Shown here piece after piece: positions 45,121 to 53,417 of a stretch of DNA of 64,000 nt. The stretch covers positions 2,702,001 to 2,766,000 of the forward strand of contig JADJRG010000013.1 in assembly GCA_016712315.1 (NCBI GenBank), read 5' to 3'. The position numbers and the translations under genes were made by a program. Within the stretch, counting starts at the first letter, position 1, and every line of letters starts with the position of its first letter. Source of the stretch: Nannocystis sp. (lineage in GTDB: Bacteria > Myxococcota_A > Polyangia > Nannocystales > Nannocystaceae). A model generated the notes under the pieces. It was not told where the DNA came from. It was given only the letters and a program-made list of their open reading frames with translations, and did no database searches.

Positions 45121-46584
45121 ATGCTGCGATCCGTGTACCATCCGGCGAAGGTCTTGACCCAGGTGCGAAAGAACGCCCGCCAAGCCGAGAATTCAGCGGA
45201 CTCCGAGACCTACGGCGGGTCAGCGCGATCGCCGCGCTCCGCAGCGGCGCTGAGGCGGCGCAGTTTAGGCCTCGTCGGCGCGCTCTTGGGGCTGGTCGGG
45301 GCGCTGGCGCCAGGTGCGGCGTGGGCGAGCGGCGGGGTCGAAGGTGAGACCTTTGAACGGATCCTCACCGGCTTCGCGATCGTCGGGGCGGCGTACTTGG
45401 TCTCGCATGTGGTGTTCGAGCGGGTGAGCCGGCGCTTGGGGATCGTCTCGGGGGTCGAGTACGTGCTGCTGGGCGCGCTGGTCGGCCCCGTGTTCGAGCT
45501 GATCTCGGGGGATGTCCGCGCGGGGCTGCACCCGTTTATGGTGCTGGGCACCAGCGCGATCGGGATGAGCGCGGGGATCGAGCTCGATCTGCGCCGCGGC
45601 GGCTATACGCTGCGCGACCTGCTGGCGGCGTCGATCATCGTCGTGGTGACGGCGGCGGTGGTGGTCGGGCCGCCAGCGCTGGGGCTGTGGTGGTTCGGTA
45701 CGCCCGAAGACCTCTTTGTGTGGTCGTTGCCGCTGCTGGCGGCGGCGGCGGTGGCGTTGGTGGCCGACGCGAGCCCGCTGCGCGCGTTCGCGGCGTTCTT
45801 CGACGCGAAGAGCCCGGAGATCGGGCGGGCGCAGCGGTTGGCCTCGCTCAGCTCGGCGGCCGGGATCTTGAGCTTCGGCGCGCTGTTCTGGCTCAGCGAT
45901 GGGCTCGGGCCAGGGCCCTCCTACGACTCGCAGGAGGCGCTGCGCCTGCTGGCCTTCCAATTCGGCGCAGGGGCGCTGATCGGGGCGATCTTCGCGATCT
46001 TCTTGCGGCAGCGGCTGAGCCCCGAGCGGCTGCTCACCGTGGCGATCGGCATGGTGATCTTTACGGCGGGGCTGGCGTACTTCGTCCACGTGTCGGCGCT
46101 GGCGACCAACTTCTTGGTGGGGCTGGTGGTGGCGAACGTGTCGGGGCAGAGCGGGCCGGTGCGCGAGATGCTGCGGGGGATCCGGCGGCCGCTGTACATC
46201 GTGCTGTTCTTCTTCATCGGCCTCGACCTGATCATCGACGTGCCGTGGTGGAGCTACGCGCTGGCGCTGCCGTATGTCTATATGCGGCTGTGGGGGCGGC
46301 GGGTCGGCGGGGCGCTGGCGCGGCGGGTCGGCGGGGTCGGGGCGACCAACGTGGGCAACGCGCTGGTCGCCCCAGGCGGGCTGAGCGCGGGGATCTGCCT
46401 GATGGCGCTGCTCTTTTATGGGCAAGACCCGACGACGCGGCAGGCGGTGGCGGCGCTGGTGGTGGGGGTGGTGCTCAGCGAGCTGATCGCGTCGGTGCTG
46501 AGCCGGCGGTGGATCGTCGACGTCGCGGACGTGCCGCCGGAGCGGGCGACGCGCAGCGGGCTCTACACGGCGGAGGAGGGCTAG
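45121..46584 (+). CDS. CPA2/Kef-type cation:proton antiporter membrane protein, 487 aa
   Basis: About twelve membrane helices with the Na+/H+-exchanger fold: VEYVLLGALVGPVFELI, GTSAIGMSAGIELDLR, LPLLAAAAVALVADASP and TAGLAYFVHVSALATNFLVG. It should exchange K+ or Na+ for H+. A signal-like stretch (LGLVGALLGLVGALAPGAAWASG) comes 45 residues after the ATG at 45121, so the true start could be a later GTG; a GTG at 45061 is also open. No RCK/TrkA nucleotide domain follows, unlike KefC. The next gene starts three bases after the stop. It heads the three-gene operon ending at 51752. The leader at 45060-45120 has direct repeats of GTGGCGCGTG. Confidence 0.88.
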   Translation: MLRSVYHPAKVLTQVRKNARQAENSADSETYGGSARSPRSAAALRRRSLGLVGALLGLVGALAPGAAWASGGVEGETFERILTGFAIVGAAYLVSHVVFERVSRRLGIVSGVEYVLLGALVGPVFELISGDVRAGLHPFMVLGTSAIGMSAGIELDLRRGGYTLRDLLAASIIVVVTAAVVVGPPALGLWWFGTPEDLFVWSLPLLAAAAVALVADASPLRAFAAFFDAKSPEIGRAQRLASLSSAAGILSFGALFWLSDGLGPGPSYDSQEALRLLAFQFGAGALIGAIFAIFLRQRLSPERLLTVAIGMVIFTAGLAYFVHVSALATNFLVGLVVANVSGQSGPVREMLRGIRRPLYIVLFFFIGLDLIIDVPWWSYALALPYVYMRLWGRRVGGALARRVGGVGATNVGNALVAPGGLSAGICLMALLFYGQDPTTRQAVAALVVGVVLSELIASVLSRRWIVDVADVPPERATRSGLYTAEEG

Positions 46585-46587
46585 GCG

Positions 46588-49500
46588 ATGTGGCAATTGG
46601 TCACCCTGGCCGCGCTGCTCGCCTTGATGCTGGGCTTCGACGGGCTGACCGATGAGGTGAGCCGGATCCAGACCGGGCTGGACCCGAAGAGCTTGGCGGC
46701 GACAGGGTTCATCATCCTGGCGGCGTTCACGGTGGGCGAGCTGAGCCGCCGGGTGCGGCTGCCGGCGCTGATCGGGTACTTGGGCGCGGGGCTGATCTTC
46801 GGGCCGAGCTTCGCCGAGCTGATGGGGCTGACCGACTTCGGCCAGCTCTTCTCGCGGCGGGTGATCGAGGACCTGAAGCTGGTGAACGTCCTGGCGGTCG
46901 GGGTGGTCGGCACCATGGGCGGCTGCGAGATCCACTTCAACGAGCTGCGGCGGTCGTGGCGGACGATCTTGCTGATCTTCGCGCTGATCGCCTTGATGGT
47001 GCTGCCGAGCTCGACGCTGGTGATGATCGGCTTCTCGCAGCTCGCGCCCGGGCTGGTGCCGTTCTTCAACGAGCTGCCGATGGCGCAGATCGTCATGGGC
47101 TCGGTGCTGGTCGGGGTGATGGCGATGGGCATGAGCCCGGCCGCGACCATCGCGCTGCTGCAAGAGACCGGCGGCAAGGGGCCGTTCTCGTCGCTTGTGC
47201 TGGGGATCGTCGTGGTCGCGGATATGGTGCTGGTCGCGCTCTTCCTGGTCGCGCTGGCGCTGACCAAGCTGACGCTGGCGCCCGAGGGGCTGTCGACGGC
47301 GGGGGTGCTGGGCGCGATCCCGCACATCGCCGGGGAGTTCGGCTGGGCGGCGGTGCTGGGGGTCGCGACCGGGCTGCTCTTCATCCTGTACCTGCGCTTC
47401 GTCAAGCGCGAGGTGATGCTGTTCTCGTTGGGGTTGATCTTCGCGGCGACCTACGCGGCGCAGATCCTCCACGCGGAGACGCTGCTGGTCTTCTTGGCGG
47501 CGGGCTTCATCGTCCAAAACTTCTCGCGCTACGGCCACGACCTGCTGCACGCGTTCGAGCAGATCTCGCTGCCCGTGTTCGTGGTCTACTTCACGACCCA
47601 GGCGGCGAACCTCGACCTCGGGGCGATGACCGCGTACTTGCCCGTGGCGCTGGTGATGGTGTGCCTGCGCGTGGCGACGCTGACGGCGAGCGTGCGCTGG
47701 GGGGCGCGTATGGCGGGCACGGGCGAGCGCACGCAGCGGCACCTGTGGCTGTGCTTCTTCTCGCAGGGCGGGGTCGACCTGGTGCTCGCGGGGCTGGTCG
47801 CGACGGCGATCCCGAGCTGGGGCCCGGCGATCCAGACGCTGGTCACGTCGACGGTGATCATCTACCTGTTCCTCGGGCCGCCGCTGTTCAAGCTGGCGAT
47901 CGAGCGCATGGGTGAGTCGACGAGCGCGCGCGAGCGTGGCCTCGAGAACCTGACCGCAGAGACAGCTCAGACGCCAGGCGCTGAGGCGCCCGACCGCCTG
48001 CCCGAGCCGGAGATCGCGGACGCGGCGCTGTCAGGGCGGCTGTGGGCGCTGCGCGGCGAGCTGGAGGCGCTGGACCTCGCGCTGGTGCGCGGGCGGATCG
48101 GCCAACGCGCGGCGCTGCTCGAGGAGAGCCTGGGGGCGGTCGAGGCGGCGAGCGCGGCGATGTTGGCGGCGCTCGCCGCGGCGGAGGCCGCCGAGGCGGC
48201 GGAGACGCGCAGGGAGCTGATCTTCGACGCGCGTGACGCCTTTACGGGGGCGATCTGCGCGACGGCGCCGACGTGGGGGCAGATCGAGCCGGGGCTGGTG
48301 ACCGTGGGCGACCTCCAGGAGCTGATGCAGGCGCTCGAGGGCATGGAGGGCTTCGCGACCGAGTTCGACGTGGTCCGCGAGGAGCGGCTCTTCGAGCACT
48401 CGTTCGGCGACCGGCGCTCGCTGCGGCTGGTGAAGCGCGGTCGGCAGCTCCGGCGGCGCCTGTTCGGGCCAGGGGAGCGGACGATCCCGCTCGGCAGGCT
48501 GTGGCGCTACTACGTGGCGATGGGCGTGCCGATCGACCTGTGGCGGCGCAGCGAGGTGACGGCGAGCGAGCTGTGGGGCGGGCTGGGCGCGCACGTCCGC
48601 GCGTTGACCGAGCTCGCGGCGGCGCTCGCGGACGGTGAGCCGGAGGCGCGAGCTCGCGCGGAGGCGGAGCGCGCGGCCAGCGGGGCGCGCCTGGCGGAGC
48701 TGCGGGCGCAATTTGAGAAGATCGCCGACGAGCTGGGCGGCGGCCTCTCTCGCTCGCTGGCGAGCGCGTTCGGCGAGGTGCTGGCGGCGGTGGCGGTCGC
48801 CGGGACGATCGAGCTGCCGGCCTATCGCTATCGCCTCTCGCGCCGCTTCGACGCGGCCCTGGCGGCTAAGTCCGAGCTGCTGTCGCGCCGCGACCGCGAG
48901 GCGGTCGTGGCCCGCGGGGGGCGCGATTACTTGCTGGCGTGGGCGAGCGCGCGGGCGTTTGAAGGGGCGACGGTGGCGCTGTTCCACGAGCTCGGGTCGG
49001 AGCTGCGCAGCCGCCTGCTGGCGCCGACCTTCGCGGGGATCGAGCGGCTCCACGCGGTGGCGCTGGCGGAGCCGACGACCTCCGTTCCAGTGCACTTGGC
49101 GCGGGTGCTGCGGCCCGCGTTGGCGCTGGCGAGCTCGGGGGTGGCCCGCTCCGAGGCGCTGCTGGGCGACGGCCACCACGCGCGCAGCGTGACGGTGCGG
49201 CTGCGTCAGGCGCTCGAAGAGGTGCCGGCGCAGCTCTCGCCGATGGCGCCGATGGCGAACGGCGCGCGGTCAGGGCGGCCGCCGCGGGTGCCGCTGCGCC
49301 AGTGGTTCCACCTGGAGGTGGAGGTCGAGGCGTCGCTGCTGGTGAGCGAGGCGAGCGAGCGCTTGGGGGCGCTGCTGCGCCAAGAGCTGGTCGACCTCGA
49401 CCGGCTGCGGGCGATCGCCGACTACTACATCCGCGCGGCCCACCAAGGGCGCAGCGACGGGGCCGGCGGGTTGGCGGAGGAGCTGCGGCAGGGGCTCTCG

Positions 49501-50934
49501 CGGCTGAGCCGGCAGATCGCCGAGCTGGCGACCAGCCAAGAGCGGGCGGTGGCGGAGATCATCGGGGACCTGGGGCGCGCGGTCGCGCAGCGGCTCACGG
49601 ACGCGCTGGCGCCGGTGATCGAGGGGCGCTATCCGGCGCTGCTCCGGCGCGTGAGCGAGCGGGGGCAGGCCGGGCCGGGACGGCAGCGCTTCCGCGGGCT
49701 GCGGCGGGTGTGGGATCAGGTGAGCGCGCGGCTGCGCCGGCTCCGTCCGGTCGGCGCCGAGGCGATCGCCGAGCTGGGGGCCCTGTTCGCCGAGGGGGCC
49801 TCGCCGGCGGATCTCGAGCACTACGCGCGCTTGGTGGCGGCGGCAGGGACGATCGAAGAGAGGATCCCGCTGCTCTATCGGCGGCTCTTCGGGCCGGCCC
49901 CCGACGCGGCGGAGCTGCTGGTGGAGCGGCCGCTGCCGAGCGCGGCGCTGGCGTCGGCGATCTCGCGCTGGCAACAAGGGCTGTCGACGTGCGCGTTGAT
50001 CCGCGGCGACCGCGGCGCGGGCAAGCGGACGATCGTGCGCCGGGTGGTGCCGAGCCTGGAGGCTGGCGGCGCCGACGTGATCTGGCTGCGGCTCACCTCG
50101 GCGGTGGACGATGAGGCGTCGATCGCGGCGGGGTTGGGGGCGTTGGCGGGGGTCGGCAGCGCCGAGACTTTTGAGGAGATCGCCGAGCGGCTGGCAGGCG
50201 ACGAGCGACGCCGGGTGATCGTCGTCGAGAACGGCGAGCGGCTCTTTAAACGCTCGCTCAGCGGCAGCGCGGAGGCGGGGCGCTTCTTGGCGGCGATGCG
50301 GCGGGCGTCGCCTCGAGTGATGTGGCTGGTGATGGTGTCTCAGGCGGGCGCAGCGCTGGTCGACAGCGTGATCGACCTGAGCGAGCGCTTCGACGCGGTG
50401 ATCGAGGTCGGGCCGATGAGCGCGGAGGAGCTGTCGACGATGATCCTGGCGCGCCACCGCCTCAGCGGCTACACGCTGGACTTCGCGGGGGTGCGCCGCG
50501 GGCCGCTGGAGCGCTTGATCCCGGCGCTCGGGGCGCGTAGTCGCCGCGATACGGCCGCGCTGCGCCACTTGCACGCGCTGAGCGGGGGCAACCCGCGGCA
50601 GGCGCTGACCTTCTGGCTGGCGGCGGCGCAGCCGCAGGCGGACCCCGGCCGGATCGTGATCGGGCCGCTGCCGCGGCTGCGCGGCTCGGTGCTGACAGGG
50701 CTGAGCCTGCACGAGCTGCTGATGTTGGCGGCGCTGGTGCAGCACGGGCCGCTGCGCCCGAGCCAGCTCGCGGAGGTGTGTGAGCGGCCGGCAGAGGCGC
50801 TGGAGGCGTCGCTGGTGCGGCTGCGCGGCCGCGGCCTCTTGAGCAGCAGCGCGAGCGATCCGCAGGCGCGGGTGATCGCGGCGCACTTGGTCCACCCGAT
50901 CACCCTCGAGCTGCGCCAGCGGAATATCGTGTGA
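46588..50934 (+). CDS. antiporter/P-loop ATPase fusion protein, 1448 aa
   Basis: Residues 1-440 are a second Kef/CPA2-like exchanger of about twelve helices (GELSRRVRLPALIGYLGAGLIFGP, then SQGGVDLVLAGLVATAI near 390). Where Kef proteins carry an RCK domain, this one continues with about 660 residues of cytoplasmic helical sequence. A P-loop ATPase follows: Walker A G1140-DRGAGKRT with K1146, a Walker-B-like VIVVENGER with E1214 in place of the usual Asp, a sensor region (MWLVMVSQAG), and LSGGNPRQALTF as in AAA/STAND proteins. The last 80 residues (LHELLMLAALVQHGPLRP, RLRGRGLLSS) look like a winged helix. ATP binding probably controls ion exchange or the partner channel. The ATG is three bases after the upstream stop. 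I know no described protein of this build. Confidence 0.88.
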   Translation: MWQLVTLAALLALMLGFDGLTDEVSRIQTGLDPKSLAATGFIILAAFTVGELSRRVRLPALIGYLGAGLIFGPSFAELMGLTDFGQLFSRRVIEDLKLVNVLAVGVVGTMGGCEIHFNELRRSWRTILLIFALIALMVLPSSTLVMIGFSQLAPGLVPFFNELPMAQIVMGSVLVGVMAMGMSPAATIALLQETGGKGPFSSLVLGIVVVADMVLVALFLVALALTKLTLAPEGLSTAGVLGAIPHIAGEFGWAAVLGVATGLLFILYLRFVKREVMLFSLGLIFAATYAAQILHAETLLVFLAAGFIVQNFSRYGHDLLHAFEQISLPVFVVYFTTQAANLDLGAMTAYLPVALVMVCLRVATLTASVRWGARMAGTGERTQRHLWLCFFSQGGVDLVLAGLVATAIPSWGPAIQTLVTSTVIIYLFLGPPLFKLAIERMGESTSARERGLENLTAETAQTPGAEAPDRLPEPEIADAALSGRLWALRGELEALDLALVRGRIGQRAALLEESLGAVEAASAAMLAALAAAEAAEAAETRRELIFDARDAFTGAICATAPTWGQIEPGLVTVGDLQELMQALEGMEGFATEFDVVREERLFEHSFGDRRSLRLVKRGRQLRRRLFGPGERTIPLGRLWRYYVAMGVPIDLWRRSEVTASELWGGLGAHVRALTELAAALADGEPEARARAEAERAASGARLAELRAQFEKIADELGGGLSRSLASAFGEVLAAVAVAGTIELPAYRYRLSRRFDAALAAKSELLSRRDREAVVARGGRDYLLAWASARAFEGATVALFHELGSELRSRLLAPTFAGIERLHAVALAEPTTSVPVHLARVLRPALALASSGVARSEALLGDGHHARSVTVRLRQALEEVPAQLSPMAPMANGARSGRPPRVPLRQWFHLEVEVEASLLVSEASERLGALLRQELVDLDRLRAIADYYIRAAHQGRSDGAGGLAEELRQGLSRLSRQIAELATSQERAVAEIIGDLGRAVAQRLTDALAPVIEGRYPALLRRVSERGQAGPGRQRFRGLRRVWDQVSARLRRLRPVGAEAIAELGALFAEGASPADLEHYARLVAAAGTIEERIPLLYRRLFGPAPDAAELLVERPLPSAALASAISRWQQGLSTCALIRGDRGAGKRTIVRRVVPSLEAGGADVIWLRLTSAVDDEASIAAGLGALAGVGSAETFEEIAERLAGDERRRVIVVENGERLFKRSLSGSAEAGRFLAAMRRASPRVMWLVMVSQAGAALVDSVIDLSERFDAVIEVGPMSAEELSTMILARHRLSGYTLDFAGVRRGPLERLIPALGARSRRDTAALRHLHALSGGNPRQALTFWLAAAQPQADPGRIVIGPLPRLRGSVLTGLSLHELLMLAALVQHGPLRPSQLAEVCERPAEALEASLVRLRGRGLLSSSASDPQARVIAAHLVHPITLELRQRNIV

Positions 50935-51752
50935 TGAACGCCGCCCCGAAGCCGATCGTCGTGCAACCTGAGGCCGCGAGCGCCGCTGGGGTGGCGCTCG
51001 GCGAGCTGTTGATGACCGTGGTGGTGGTCGCCGCGGCGCTGGCGTTGACGGCGCTGCTGCGGCGGATGGGCCGGGCTCGCGCGTTTCGCCGGCTGCACCG
51101 CGCGCTGCCGGCGGCCCAGGTGCTGCTGTGGACGCTGGTGCTGGCGCGCTGGTCGATGACCTTCGTGGCGCGGCTCGAGGGCGGGCGGCTGGCGCTGGCG
51201 GCGCTGTTCTTGGCGGTGGTGAGCCTGGCGGCGCTGCCGCTGCTGCGGGACGTCTTCTGCGGGCTGGCGTTCGCGCTGGAGCGGCGTTGGGCGATCGGCG
51301 ATGACGTGCGGGTGGGCGACGTCGAGGGGAGGATCACGGGGCTGGGGGTGCGCAGCGTGCGGCTGCGCGGGCGCGACGGGACGGAGCGGGCGGTGCCGTA
51401 CGCGCTGGCGCAGCGGCTGCCGATCGCGCGGCTGGCGCTGGCGGCGCTCGACGCTCCCTGCGAGTTCTTTGTGCCTGTCCCTGAGGACATGTCCCCGGAT
51501 CAGGCGATGGAGATCGGGCGCCAGGCGGCGGCGCTGTCGCCGTTCGCGTCGCCGCGGGTGCGCCCTGAGGTGTTCCTGGAGCTGAGCCTGGAGCGGCGGC
51601 TGAGCCTGCGGATCCGCGGGTTCGTCTTCGATCGCGATCAGGAGGAGCGCTACCGCAGCGACGTGAACGGGCGCCTCTTCGCGGCCTTCCCGCGGCGTCC
51701 GGCCGCCGCCGCGGCGCCGGTGGATGAGGCGCCCGCGCCGGTCGAGGGCTGA
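50934..51752 (+). CDS. MscS-like channel protein, 272 aa
   Basis: Two or three membrane helices (residues 20-110) lead into the MscS core: LPLLRDVFCGLAFALERRWA, GDDVRVGDVEGRITGLGVRS and GTERAVPYALAQ match the pore end and beta domain, then a C-terminal alpha/beta domain and Pro/Ala tail. It has fewer helices than the MscS protein at 1938. The ATG shares a base with the previous stop (TGATG), so it is made with the antiporter-ATPase fusion. The beta domain has AVPYALAQ where PNS is usual, so gating may differ. A TGTC-N6-GACA palindrome lies in the gene at 51476. Confidence 0.85.
   Translation: MNAAPKPIVVQPEAASAAGVALGELLMTVVVVAAALALTALLRRMGRARAFRRLHRALPAAQVLLWTLVLARWSMTFVARLEGGRLALAALFLAVVSLAALPLLRDVFCGLAFALERRWAIGDDVRVGDVEGRITGLGVRSVRLRGRDGTERAVPYALAQRLPIARLALAALDAPCEFFVPVPEDMSPDQAMEIGRQAAALSPFASPRVRPEVFLELSLERRLSLRIRGFVFDRDQEERYRSDVNGRLFAAFPRRPAAAAAPVDEAPAPVEG
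51476..51489. repeat. TGTC-N6-GACA palindrome inside the MscS-like gene
   Basis: TGTCCCTGAGGACA is followed directly by TGTCCCC, so the GACATGTC core seen at 12182 and 60244 is present too. It encodes VPEDMS. Confidence 0.55.
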
Positions 51753-51965
51753 AGGGACGCGGTCGAGGGTGGAGATGGTCTTGTTGTCGGCGGCGGCGGT
51801 GATCACACGAGCGCGGCCGATCGGCTCCCAGCCGCTGGCGACGACGGTGGAGATCTGGAGAGGGCCACGGAGCGCGAGGGCGACGGCGGCGCCGCTGAGC
51901 ACCTGACGGTCGCAGTACTCCTCGGTGCGGGTGAAGCGCAGGAGGACATATCGCTGCGTCGCGCG
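51741..51965 (-). pseudogene. remnant of a FIST-domain sensory protein
   Basis: On the minus strand this gap reads YVLLRFTRTEEYCDRQVLSG, then LRGPLQISTVVASGWEPIGR and ARVITAAADNKTISTLDRV, ending SALDR. That order (GP-hydrophobic-VVxxGWxPIG, VxTxAxxNxxxxLDRxPAL) is characteristic of FIST domains, which bind small ligands beside kinases or cyclases. A normal FIST protein has over 300 residues; only about 70 remain, with no start of its own. The 3' side runs into the antisense of the MscS-like gene. It is read as a decayed fragment. The rest of this 327-base gap holds a terminator at 52008-52056. Confidence 0.5.
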
Positions 51966-52007
51966 CGAGGATGCGCTCCTAAGGGGTCGACGGCGGACGC
52001 GCGGGTC

Positions 52008-52056
52008 ACAAAAAAACCGCCCCGTCGGCAGCGCCCTGGCGAGGGGCCGCCGACGG
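52008..52056 (-). terminator. intrinsic terminator of the flotillin operon
   Basis: On the minus strand CCGTCGGC (52056-52049) pairs with GCCGACGG (52029-52022) around a GC-rich loop, then GGCGGTTTTTTTGTG. It lies 24 bases past the stop at 52080. Confidence 0.85.
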
Positions 52057-52079
52057 AGCGGATGGGCTGCGCGGAGGGA

Positions 52080-53417
52080 TCAGCGGCGGGGGGGAGGCGC
52101 CTGCTGGGGGCGCTTGTCGCCGTCGCCGAGGCGGTCGCGGACGAGCCCCGGGACGTCGATGCCGGTGGCGGCCTTGATCTGCTCGGCGTAGTTGACGATC
52201 TTGCCGGCGACGTTGCCCTCGCCGCCGCTGCCGCCGCCGATCCCAGGGGGGATGACGGTGAAGCGGTCGATCTTGAGGTCGCCGATCGTGCCGGAGATGC
52301 TGCGGAGGAGCGGCACGAGCTTCTGCATCAAGAGGACGTCGCGGCCAGAGGCGCCGCTGCCTTGATAGGTCGCGGCGATCTCGGTGAGCACGAGCGCGGT
52401 GGCGCGGCCTTGCTCGATGATCTGGCTGGCGTCGCCCTTGGCGCGCTCCTCGGCGCGGCGGCGCTCGGCGTCGGCGGGCTGGAGGATGTCAGCCTGGAGC
52501 TTGCGCCGCACCTGCTCGATCCGCGCCTCCTGCATCTGCACCTCGCCGGTGGCCTGGGCGATCATCGCTTGGACCTCGGCCTGCTGGGTGGCGATCATCG
52601 CCTCGCGGCGGGTCTGAGCGTCGACGACGCGGCGCTCGGTCTCCTTGCCGACGATGTTGACCTGCGCCTCGAGCGAGGCGAGCTCGGCGTTGCGGGTGTT
52701 GAGCCACTTCTGCTCGGCGGCCTGCGCCTGCGCGCCGGCCTCGGCGATCAGCGCGGATCTACGGATCTGGGCGGAGCGCTGGCGGCCGATCGCGTCGAGG
52801 TAGCCGACCTCGTCGGTGATGTTCTGGATGTTGAGGGTGTCGAGGACCAGGCCGATGCGGTTGAGGTCGTGCTCGGCCTCTTCGGTGAGGCTGGAGGCGA
52901 AGCGCTGCTTGTCGCGGTTGACCTCCTCCGGGGTGAGGGTGGCGAGCACGCCGCGCAGGTTGCCCTCCAAGGTCTCGCGCGCGGTCTTCATGATCTCCTC
53001 GCGGCTCTTGCCGAGGAAGCGCTCGAGGGTGTTGTTGAGCAGCGGCTCCTCGCCGGGGACCTTGATGTTGGCGATCCCCTGGACGTTGAGCGGGATGCCG
53101 CCCTTGGAGTAGGCGTTCTTCACCTGGAGCTCGATGATCATGTTGGTGAGGTCCATGCGGTCCACCGTCTCGAAGAGCGGGATGCGGATCGCGCGGCCGC
53201 CGCGGATGACGCGGTAGCCGAAGACCTTCTCGCCCTCGACCCGCTGCCGGCCCGAGAAGATCAGGACCTCGTTGGGCTGGCAGACGTAGAGGACGTTCTT
53301 GATGACCAAGAGCAGGGCGGCGAAGAAGAGGACGACGATCGCGGCGAGGGCGATGAAGGCCTCGGCCTCAGAGGCGCCGAGCAGCGACGGAGCGGCAGAG
53401 AGGATGGTGGTGAGCAT
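52080..53417 (-). CDS. flotillin-like SPFH-domain protein, 445 aa
   Basis: An N-terminal membrane helix (ALAAIVVLFFAALLLVI) is followed by NVLYVCQPNEVLIFSGRQR, the SPFH/band-7 entry. The SPFH domain (about 60-210) contains VDRMDLTNMIIELQVKNAYS and DTLNIQNITDEVGYLDAIGR, then an Ala/Glu/Gln-rich coiled coil (about 215-350) and a C-terminal segment. It fits YqiK-type flotillins, which form membrane scaffolds. The ATG overlaps the stop of the preceding flotillin (TAATG), so the two paralogues are probably made together and may form mixed oligomers. Confidence 0.92.
   Translation of the reverse strand: MLTTILSAAPSLLGASEAEAFIALAAIVVLFFAALLLVIKNVLYVCQPNEVLIFSGRQRVEGEKVFGYRVIRGGRAIRIPLFETVDRMDLTNMIIELQVKNAYSKGGIPLNVQGIANIKVPGEEPLLNNTLERFLGKSREEIMKTARETLEGNLRGVLATLTPEEVNRDKQRFASSLTEEAEHDLNRIGLVLDTLNIQNITDEVGYLDAIGRQRSAQIRRSALIAEAGAQAQAAEQKWLNTRNAELASLEAQVNIVGKETERRVVDAQTRREAMIATQQAEVQAMIAQATGEVQMQEARIEQVRRKLQADILQPADAERRRAEERAKGDASQIIEQGRATALVLTEIAATYQGSGASGRDVLLMQKLVPLLRSISGTIGDLKIDRFTVIPPGIGGGSGGEGNVAGKIVNYAEQIKAATGIDVPGLVRDRLGDGDKRPQQAPPPRR

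Noticed and set aside
49270..50895. 541-codon minus-strand frame
   Set aside because: Antisense of the ATPase part of the antiporter fusion; Arg/Gln/His-rich with no recognisable motif.
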